From contig DATAZV010000378.1 of the NCBI GenBank assembly GCA_036271855.1, positions 1-10,755 of the forward strand: a DNA stretch of 10,755 bases. The letters are read 5' to 3'. The DNA is from JAQGMJ01 sp036271855. GTDB taxonomy: Bacteria; Pseudomonadota; Gammaproteobacteria; Burkholderiales; JAEUOS01. The position numbers were made by a program, and so were the translations under genes. Each line of letters opens with the position of its first letter. Position 1 is the first letter of the stretch. The notes beneath the pieces are model-generated. The model saw nothing but the letters and a program-made list of their open reading frames with translations. It was not told where the DNA came from and did no database searches. Positions 6,229 through 10,755 of the stretch are shown here, in pieces.

Positions 6229-7227
6229 ATGTCCCTGCCCCGCATCGCCATTTCCATCGGCGACCCTGCCGGGATTGGTCCGGAAATCGCGCTCAAGGCC
6301 GCGTTGAGCGAAGACGTGCGCAAGCTCTGCGTGCCGGTGCTGGTCGGCGACCGCGGCGCGCTGGAACTGCACGCCGCTGCCTGCGGGCTGACGCCGGAAA
6401 TCATTGCCGTGATGCCGGAACAGGTACGTGAGATGACCCTGCCCGCGGGCGCGGTGGCGCTGATCGCGCGCGCGCAATTGCGGCCGGGCGAACTGCAGCT
6501 GGGCGAGTTCTCCGCGGTCCACGGCCGCGCCATCCTCGACTCCGCCACCGTGGCGATCAACGCCGCGCTGGCCGGCCAGGTCGACGCCGTGGTGGCCGCG
6601 CCGCAGACCGAAAAGTCGGTGCAGATGGCCGGCGTGCACTTCGACGGCTATCCCACCTTCGTCGCCTCGGTGGTCGGCGTGCCGCGCGACAACGCCATGC
6701 TGATGCTGTGCTTCGACGACAAGCGCATCGTCCACGTCACCCTGCATACCAGTGTGAGAAAGGCGATCGAGCAGATCACCATAGCCCGAGTGGAAGCGGT
6801 GATCCATGCCGCCGCCGTCGCCTTGAAGCGGCTCGGCGTGGCGGCGCCGCGCATTGCCGTCTCCGGCCTGAACCCGCATGCCAGCGAGGACGGCCTGTTC
6901 GGCGACGAGGAGGCGGAGATCATCAGCCCGGCGATCGCCCGTGCCAGAGCCGCCGGCATCAATGTCGAAGGCCCTTACGGCGCCGACACCTTTCTCGCCA
7001 AGGCGGGCTTCGACGCCCATGTGGTGATGCTGCACGACCAGGGCCACGTCGCCGCTAAGGCGCTGGCGCCGAACCGCGCCGCCGGCATGACCATCGGCAC
7101 CCCGGTGCTGTTTTCATCCGTGGCGCACGGCAGCGCGCTGGACATCGCCGGGCAGAACAAGGCCAGGCCGGACGCGGTGATCGAAGCGGTCAAGCGCCTG
7201 GCCAGGGTGGGCAGCCTCGCGCACTAG
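6229..7227 (+). CDS. tphB: PdxA-family dehydrogenase, TphB-like (dihydrodiol dehydrogenase of terephthalate pathway)
   Basis: A 332-residue protein of the PdxA family: GDPAGIGPE at 11-19 and three metal-binding histidines in TLHTSV (H173), GLNPHASE (H217) and LHDQGH (H269). Several features favour TphB over B6-biosynthetic PdxA. The substrate loop reads DGYPTF (139-144) where true PdxA has GHTE. RIVHVTLHTSVRKAIE, VMLHDQGHVAAKALAPN and SSVAHGSALDIAG closely follow TphB as I remember it. TphB uses NAD+ and zinc to decarboxylate and rearomatise the cis-dihydrodiol of terephthalate to protocatechuate. The start ATG is preceded by GGAG seven bases away. It is monocistronic between its own promoter and a terminator at 7371-7400. 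Other PdxA-like dehydrogenases, such as PdxA2 acting on phosphorylated four-carbon acids, are alternatives, but they keep the GHT motif. Confidence 0.75.
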   Translation: MSLPRIAISIGDPAGIGPEIALKAALSEDVRKLCVPVLVGDRGALELHAAACGLTPEIIAVMPEQVREMTLPAGAVALIARAQLRPGELQLGEFSAVHGRAILDSATVAINAALAGQVDAVVAAPQTEKSVQMAGVHFDGYPTFVASVVGVPRDNAMLMLCFDDKRIVHVTLHTSVRKAIEQITIARVEAVIHAAAVALKRLGVAAPRIAVSGLNPHASEDGLFGDEEAEIISPAIARARAAGINVEGPYGADTFLAKAGFDAHVVMLHDQGHVAAKALAPNRAAGMTIGTPVLFSSVAHGSALDIAGQNKARPDAVIEAVKRLARVGSLAH

Positions 7228-7309
7228 CGCGGAGCGCAGGGTGGGAAGTCGGCGACGCAGCGCCGATCGCGCCATCGCACAACGGTTGGCGTCGCAAATC
7301 AGGAGGCAG

Positions 7310-7354
7310 AAAAAAATTTGCGCTCCCTTCCCCCGGGGGAGGGAAAGGGAGCGC
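7310..7354 (-). terminator. Rho-independent terminator of the globin operon
   Basis: On the minus strand a 10-bp stem, GCGCTCCCTT (plus 7320-7329) with AAGGGAGCGC (7345-7354), encloses an inner CCCCCGGGGG. It is followed in the minus direction by AAA and seven T (plus 7310-7319). It lies about 80 bp after the globin stop codon and is the strongest terminator in the window. The stem sequence resembles the CTCCC/GGGAG repeats at 3549-3691. Confidence 0.8.
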
Positions 7355-7370
7355 CAAGGAGGAGAGGGGT

Positions 7371-7400
7371 CGCCGGTGCAACACCGGCGTTATTGTTTTT
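7371..7400 (+). terminator. Rho-independent terminator of the tphB-like gene
   Basis: A perfect 8-bp stem, CGCCGGTG-CAA-CACCGGCG (7371-7389), is followed on the plus strand by TTATTGTTTTT (7390-7400). It sits 144 bp after the stop of the tphB-like gene and faces the convergent globin operon, so the two terminators protect each operon from the other. Confidence 0.75.
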
Positions 7401-7432
7401 GTGGGAGGGTCGGTAAGGCTTGAGCTTTTATT

Positions 7433-7867
7433 TCAGGCGGCGGCGCGCTGGTCGATGATTCCTTCGCGCGCGCCCTGCTGCATGACGTCGGCCAGCAGAC
7501 CGTAGGCGGTGGCCCAGGCGTCCTTGACATCGGCGGTGAAGGCCATGCCCAGGCCGCGTTCCAGCGTCCACAGCAGGGCGCCGCCCACCACCTGGTAGTC
7601 CTTCTCGGCGACACCGTAGTTGGCGTGGCGGCGGCCCATGTCCTTGACCGCGGGGATGATGGTTTCGGGCCGCGACAGGCCGCCGACGGCGATGCCGATC
7701 ATGTTCATCAGCATGCGGCCCTGGCGTGCCATGTTGCCGCGGAACAGGCGGCGGTATTCCGGCGCCACCGCGAACAGGCGTTCGTAGAACAGGCTGGCGG
7801 CGGTATCGGCGATCGGCTTGATCGAATCAAAACTGGACTGCACGAGTGCTACTTGTTGCGGTGTCAT
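7433..7867 (-). CDS. Single-domain bacterial hemoglobin (Vitreoscilla hemoglobin-like globin)
   Basis: A 144-residue three-over-three globin. Family residues are visible: F42 at the CD1 position (YRRLF), Q49 as the likely distal E7 residue, and H81 as the proximal heme ligand in GRRHANYGV, followed by the typical YQVVGGALLWTLE. The C-terminus resembles Vitreoscilla hemoglobin (DAWATAYGLLADVM). There is no FAD/NAD reductase domain, so this is not a flavohemoglobin. Members bind oxygen and nitric oxide and are linked to low-oxygen growth or NO protection. An in-frame TTG two codons earlier lies too close to the AGGGA site; the ATG at 7867 has AGGGA seven bases upstream. It is the last gene of a three-gene operon behind a sigma-54 promoter and is followed by a strong terminator, so the expression signals point to regulation by the adjacent GlrR-type activator. 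Confidence 0.9.
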   Translation of the reverse strand: MTPQQVALVQSSFDSIKPIADTAASLFYERLFAVAPEYRRLFRGNMARQGRMLMNMIGIAVGGLSRPETIIPAVKDMGRRHANYGVAEKDYQVVGGALLWTLERGLGMAFTADVKDAWATAYGLLADVMQQGAREGIIDQRAAA

Positions 7868-7920
7868 TTCCAAATCCCTGCTATTTCTGCTTGAGTGAAT
7901 CTTTTTGTTTTGGCGCCCGA

Positions 7921-8163
7921 TCAGCGGCGCTCGTAGGCTTGTGGTAGCGCGGCGTCATCCGCCGCGTGCCACGGTTGCAGGCTGCCGCCCAAGCCGATGC
8001 TGCCGGCGGCGGCGGTAAAGTCCAGCGTCTCCCAGCGCGACACCAGGCCGCGCAGCATCTCGGTCAGGTGCGCGGCCGATTCGGCAAACGCCGGGTGGGT
8101 CAAAACGGTATCTTCGGTTGCGGTATGCATTTCTTCAGCCTGTGATGGCGCCAAGTGTTCCAA
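7921..8163 (-). CDS. Small protein of unknown function in the globin operon
   Basis: An 80-residue protein that I do not recognise. It is acidic to neutral, with a predicted amphipathic helical stretch in the middle (HPAFAESAAHLTEMLRGLVSRWETLDF) and a glycine-rich segment (AAAGSIGLGGSLQP). It has no signal peptide, membrane segment or cysteines. The start is uncertain. A TTG at 8163 has AGGAA (8171-8175) seven bases upstream and lies 19 bases after the preceding gene. The ATG at 8130 would give 69 residues with only a weak AGG site. The gene lies between an upstream small gene and the globin gene (53-bp gap), in the same orientation. A heme, oxygen or signal-related accessory role is possible but not shown. 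Confidence 0.55.
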   Translation of the reverse strand: MEHLAPSQAEEMHTATEDTVLTHPAFAESAAHLTEMLRGLVSRWETLDFTAAAGSIGLGGSLQPWHAADDAALPQAYERR

Positions 8164-8182
8164 CGTGCGCTTCCTGCTTTTT

Positions 8183-8440
8183 TCAGTTCTGGCCGAACAG
8201 GCCGGAAATCTTGGCGCGGTCCCAGTCGCGCATACGGCGCTCCAGGTCGAAGCTGTTGGTGGCGGCGGCGAGATAGCGCTCGCGGCGCTCCTCGGCGAAG
8301 CGCTGCAAGGCCGGGCGCAGCATGCCGACGGTCGGCGGCTGGCCGTTTTGGGTCAACTCCAGACGGATGGCTTGCAAGGCAGCGACGAAATCGTCGATGG
8401 TGGGCAGGCTATTTATCTGGTCTTGTTGTAATGCGGGCAT
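8183..8440 (-). CDS. Small protein of unknown function, first gene of the sigma-54 globin operon
   Basis: An 85-residue protein that I do not recognise. It is predicted to be mostly helical and charged, with PTIDDFVAALQAIR near residue 13 and an arginine-rich helix FAEERRERY (48-56) and DLERRMRDWDRAKI (65-78). It has no signal peptide, membrane span or cysteine. Of three in-frame ATGs, 8440 was chosen. It has AGGGGAG nine bases upstream. The sigma-54 promoter predicts a transcript start near 8487, which excludes the ATG at 8494 and leaves only about seven bases before the ATG at 8479. Codons between 8479 and 8440 also lack the strong GC third-position bias of the gene body. It is followed after 19 bases by the second small gene. 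Confidence 0.65.
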   Translation of the reverse strand: MPALQQDQINSLPTIDDFVAALQAIRLELTQNGQPPTVGMLRPALQRFAEERRERYLAAATNSFDLERRMRDWDRAKISGLFGQN

Positions 8441-8497
8441 TGCGTTCAACTCCCCTGCGTAAAGCTTTTTAACAGTCATGTTTCCTGAAAGCATTAA

Positions 8498-8514
8498 CGC
8501 AACCGCTGTGCCAA
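8498..8514 (-). promoter_or_regulatory. Sigma-54 (RpoN) -24/-12 promoter of the globin operon
   Basis: On the minus strand the sequence reads TTGGCAC-AGCGG-TTGCG, which matches the sigma-54 consensus (TGGCAC-N5-TTGC) at every conserved position with the correct spacing. It is 58 bp upstream of the start codon of the first operon gene, with a predicted transcript start near 8487. Sigma-54 promoters need an AAA+ activator bound upstream, and one is encoded by the neighbouring gene. Confidence 0.88.
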
Positions 8515-8532
8515 CTCTTTTTTATTGTTTTT

Positions 8533-8545
8533 AATCAAAGAGTTA
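8533..8545 (+). promoter_or_regulatory. IHF-binding site between activator sites and sigma-54 promoter
   Basis: AATCAAAGAGTTA is an exact match to the IHF consensus WATCAANNNNTTR. It sits in an AT-rich stretch (about 8515-8560) that stands out against GC-rich surroundings, midway between the sigma-54 promoter and the first operator. IHF commonly bends DNA here to let a bound activator touch sigma-54 RNA polymerase. An 8-bp inverted repeat, AACTCTTT (8513-8520) with AAAGAGTT (8537-8544), overlaps the site. Confidence 0.75.
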
Positions 8546-8579
8546 TCATGATTTTAAGGGTTTTGCGCCCCTCCCGTAG

Positions 8580-8597
8580 TGTTGGCAAACGCCGACA
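8580..8597. promoter_or_regulatory. GlrR-type operator, promoter-proximal copy
   Basis: TGTTGGCAAACGCCGACA fits the GlrR recognition pattern TGTC-N10-GACA with one mismatch in the left half-site. It is centred about 90 bp upstream of the -12 element, a normal distance for an enhancer-like site. Its dyad extends one base on each side (GTGT...ACAC). Confidence 0.78.
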
Positions 8598-8646
8598 CCC
8601 CTTGTCATGCGGGTCGCTAAGTCATTGAATTTGTTAAAGAACGCGG

Positions 8647-8664
8647 TGTCGGCAAATGCCAACA
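8647..8664. promoter_or_regulatory. GlrR-type operator, promoter-distal copy
   Basis: TGTCGGCAAATGCCAACA fits TGTC-N10-GACA with one mismatch, in the right half-site. It shares most of its core with the proximal copy, 67 bp away centre to centre. The two sites together allow oligomeric binding of a sigma-54 activator. Between and beyond them (8598-8646 and 8665-8731) I see no further gene or motif. Confidence 0.78.
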
Positions 8665-8731
8665 ACTGCCGGAAATCCGGAAATATCCTGCCGAATTGCG
8701 CGTCAGGCTGTTTTAGCCGGCCGCTTCGGAT

Positions 8732-8750
8732 AAACCCGGTTGCGGGCTTT
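8732..8750 (-). terminator. Possible weak terminator after the glrR-like gene
   Basis: Directly at the stop codon a stem AAGCCCG-CAAC-CGGGTTT (minus strand) with one G-U pair is followed by ATCC. The T-run is short, so termination would be weak, and some read-through into the globin operon is possible. Confidence 0.3.
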
Positions 8751-10105
8751 CAGTCGGCGGATTTGAATACCGCCGGGTCGATCTGGTGGCGGTTCAGCAG
8801 GGTGTAGAAGTCGCTGCGGTTGCGTTTTGCCAGCTTGGCGGCATGGGTGACATTGCCGCCGGTGATTTTCAACAGGCGCGTCAGGTAATCGCGCTCGAAC
8901 TCGCGCCGCGCCTCGTCGAAAGCCGCCAGCTCGTCGCCGCCGCTATTGAGCGAGCGTTGCACCAGCGCCGCCGGCACCACTTCCACGGTCGACAGCGCCA
9001 CGCACTTTTCCACCACGTTCTGCAACTGCCGCACATTGCCCGGCCAGGCGTGGGCCACCAGCAGCTCCATTGCCTCGCCGGCGTAGGCGTTGACGGTCTT
9101 GTTATAGCGCTGCGACAGGGTTTGCAAAAAATGCGCGGCCAGCAGGGGAATGTCCTCGCGCCGCTCGGTCAGCGCCGGCAGGCCCAGGCTGACCACGTTG
9201 ATGCGGTAATACAGGTCCTCGCGGAATTTCGCCGCCGCCACTTCCTTTTGCAGGTCGCGATGGGTGGCCGACACCACCCGCACGTCGATGTCGATGTCGC
9301 GCGTCGAGCCCACCGGGCGCACACAACGCTCCTGCAGCGCGCGCAACAGCTTCACCTGCACCGGCGCCGGCATGTCGCCGATCTCGTCCAGGAACACGGT
9401 GCCGCCGGCCGCCGCCTGGAACAGCCCGGCGTGATCGCGGCTGGCCCCGGTAAAGGCGCCCTTCATATGGCCGAACAATTCGGATTCGATCAACTGCTCG
9501 GGAATCGCCGCGCAATTGATCGCCAGCATAGGCGCATTGGCGCGCGGGCTGGCGGCGTGGATGGCCCGCGCCAGCAACTCCTTGCCGCTGCCCGAAGGCC
9601 CGGTGATCAGCACGCTGGCGTCGCCCTGCGCCACCAGCTTGGCCTCGTGCAGCACCTGCTCGATCAGCGGGCTGCGGGTGACGATCTCGCTGCGCCATTC
9701 ATTCTCTTTTCCCTTCTTCCGCAACTGCACCGAGTTGCCGCCGCCGGCGGCCTCCAGCGCCCGCTCCACTTCGCGCATCAGGTCGCGCGCCTCGAAGGGC
9801 TTGGTCAAAAAGCCGGAGACGCCGCGCCGCGTCGCCTCCACCGCATGCGGAATGCTGCCGTGCGCGGTGAGGATGATCACCGGCAGGGTCGGGTAGTCGC
9901 GCTGCGCGGCGGCGAACAGCGCCATGCCGTCCATCCCGCCCATCTGCAGGTCGGTGATCAAGAGCGCCGGCGGCAAATCCTGCAGCAGGGCCAGCGCCTG
10001 CTCGCCGCTGGAAGCGGCGTCCACCTGGTAGCCCTCGCTTTGCAGGCGCAGGGACAGCAGGCGCAACAGGTTGGGGTCGTCGTCGACGATCAGGATGCGC
10101 GGCAT
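8750..10105 (-). CDS. glrR: GlrR (QseF)-like sigma-54-activating response regulator
   Basis: A 451-residue NtrC-family regulator of usual length. The receiver domain (1-115) has acidic D8/D9, phosphoacceptor D52 (LLITDLQM) and K102 (TKP). The AAA+ domain (about 140-375) has Walker A GPSGSGKE (169-176), the sigma-54-contact loop GAFTGA (216-221), Walker B VFLDEIGD (237-244) and WPGNVRQL (354-361). A C-terminal helix-turn-helix (about 402-445, GNVTHAAKLAKRNRSDFY) closely follows GlrR. Blocks such as ITDLQMGGMDGM, AHGSIPHAVEAT and WRSEIVTRSPL also match Escherichia GlrR as I recall it. The ATG at 10105 starts the receiver fold and has GAGGG four bases upstream. The kinase gene ends 10 bases before it, so the two form a two-component operon. 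Two TGTC-N10-GACA-type sites downstream support both its identity and its target. Confidence 0.9.
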   Translation of the reverse strand: MPRILIVDDDPNLLRLLSLRLQSEGYQVDAASSGEQALALLQDLPPALLITDLQMGGMDGMALFAAAQRDYPTLPVIILTAHGSIPHAVEATRRGVSGFLTKPFEARDLMREVERALEAAGGGNSVQLRKKGKENEWRSEIVTRSPLIEQVLHEAKLVAQGDASVLITGPSGSGKELLARAIHAASPRANAPMLAINCAAIPEQLIESELFGHMKGAFTGASRDHAGLFQAAAGGTVFLDEIGDMPAPVQVKLLRALQERCVRPVGSTRDIDIDVRVVSATHRDLQKEVAAAKFREDLYYRINVVSLGLPALTERREDIPLLAAHFLQTLSQRYNKTVNAYAGEAMELLVAHAWPGNVRQLQNVVEKCVALSTVEVVPAALVQRSLNSGGDELAAFDEARREFERDYLTRLLKITGGNVTHAAKLAKRNRSDFYTLLNRHQIDPAVFKSAD

Positions 10106-10115
10106 CTGGCCCTCT

Positions 10116-10754
10116 TCACTCCACCGCCGCCGGAATCCGCACGGTGAAGATGCTGCCCTGGCCGACCTTGCTTTCGACGTTGATGCTGCCGCCATGGCTT
10201 TGCACGCATTCGCGCACGATAGCCAGGCCCAGGCCGGTGCCCTCGATGCCGCCGACGTTGGCGCCGCGGTGAAAGCTGTCGTACATGCGTGCGATGTCGG
10301 CCTCCAGTATGCCGATACCGTGGTCCTGCACGCGGAAGGTCAGGGCATCCGGTTCGCAGGCCAGCTTCAGGGTGATGCCGCGCGCGCCGCGTCCCTCCTG
10401 CGGCGAATACTTGACCGCGTTCGACAGCAGGTTGCCGAGAATGTGGCGCAGCAGCTTTTCGTCCAGGCGGCGCACCGGCCCCTGGCCGCTGATCTCCAGC
10501 GAAATCATCGCGCCGCCGCGGCGCACGTCGTCCGCCAGGGCGCGGCACAGCTTGCCGGCGTCGAGCACGGCCGGATTGAAGTCCAGGCTGCCGGCCTCGG
10601 AGCGGCCGATCAAGAGCACCTGCTCGACCATCTCGGTCATGCGCTTGACCGCGCCCTTGATCAGGCCGATCACCTCGGCGCGCTCGGACGCCGGCAGGCG
10701 CGCGCCGTGGTCTTCGATCAGCTCGGCGGAAGAGAAGATGGTCGCCAGCGGGGT
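10116..10754 (-). CDS. Sensor histidine kinase, C-terminal part (5'-truncated)
   Basis: The frame is open to the window edge; 212 residues are visible. They begin at TPLATIFSSAELIEDH, just after the expected H-box, so the phosphorylated histidine is outside the window. The HATPase domain is complete: N-box NLLSNAVKY (about 108-116), G1 box DHGIGI (144-149) and G2 box GTGLGLAIV (172-180), ending with a GQGSIFTVRIP strand. It precedes the glrR-like gene by 10 bases and is almost surely its partner kinase. The visible part resembles PAS-type soluble kinases more than enterobacterial GlrK, and no qseG-like gene separates it from the regulator, so the input signal may differ from that of GlrK. The sensor region cannot be seen. 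Confidence 0.88.
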   Translation of the reverse strand, partial: TPLATIFSSAELIEDHGARLPASERAEVIGLIKGAVKRMTEMVEQVLLIGRSEAGSLDFNPAVLDAGKLCRALADDVRRGGAMISLEISGQGPVRRLDEKLLRHILGNLLSNAVKYSPQEGRGARGITLKLACEPDALTFRVQDHGIGILEADIARMYDSFHRGANVGGIEGTGLGLAIVRECVQSHGGSINVESKVGQGSIFTVRIPAAVE

Positions 10755-10755
10755 G

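Noticed and set aside
6043..7047. Minus-strand open frame of 334 codons opposite the tphB-like gene
   Set aside because: Antisense shadow of a conserved PdxA-family gene, and it spans the tphB promoter.
8607..8807. 66-codon plus-strand frame starting between the two GlrR operators
   Set aside because: It overlaps an operator and the 3' end of glrR, lacks a convincing ribosome binding site and resembles no known protein.
8786..10147. Plus-strand open frame of 453 codons opposite glrR
   Set aside because: Shadow frame of the response regulator gene; composition is H/Q/R/A-rich and no domain is recognisable.

Overview
The window is GC-rich and gene-dense. A Bug-family periplasmic binding protein, a terephthalate-dioxygenase-type oxygenase and a TphB-like dehydrogenase point to a betaproteobacterium of the order Burkholderiales. 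The exact genus cannot be read from the sequence.

Layout. Positions 1-561 (+) are the C-terminal part of a persulfide dioxygenase (ETHE1/Blh type). Convergent to it, 603-2338 (-) hold the small and large oxygenase subunits of a terephthalate 1,2-dioxygenase-like enzyme (TphA3, TphA2). They are translationally coupled through a TGATG overlap. Divergent from these, 2536-3516 (+) encode a Bug/TctC-type solute-binding protein, the family that includes TphC. A 204-bp intergenic repeat cluster follows, then a bacterial amylo-alpha-1,6-glucosidase-type debranching enzyme (3721-5886, -). Divergent from that, 6229-7227 (+) encode a PdxA-family protein that looks like TphB, the dihydrodiol dehydrogenase of terephthalate breakdown, rather than vitamin B6 PdxA. 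Together these genes could supply uptake, ring dihydroxylation and rearomatisation of an aromatic dicarboxylate. The reductase (TphA1) and the regulator (TphR) are not in the window.

The second half is a regulatory unit. Reading leftward from the right edge are the C-terminal half of a sensor histidine kinase (10116-10754) and a GlrR-type sigma-54-activating response regulator (8750-10105). A 309-bp intergenic region follows, then a three-gene operon: two small proteins of unknown function and a single-domain bacterial hemoglobin (7433-7867). The intergenic region holds two near-perfect GlrR operators (TGTC-N10-GACA type), an exact IHF consensus and a near-perfect sigma-54 -24/-12 promoter aimed at the operon. 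A strong terminator (7310-7354) closes the operon. The arrangement implies that the two-component system controls the globin operon through sigma-54. This is the most interesting signal in the window, because the known enterobacterial GlrR target is the small RNA GlmY, not a globin.

No tRNA, rRNA, CRISPR array, insertion sequence or phage gene is visible.
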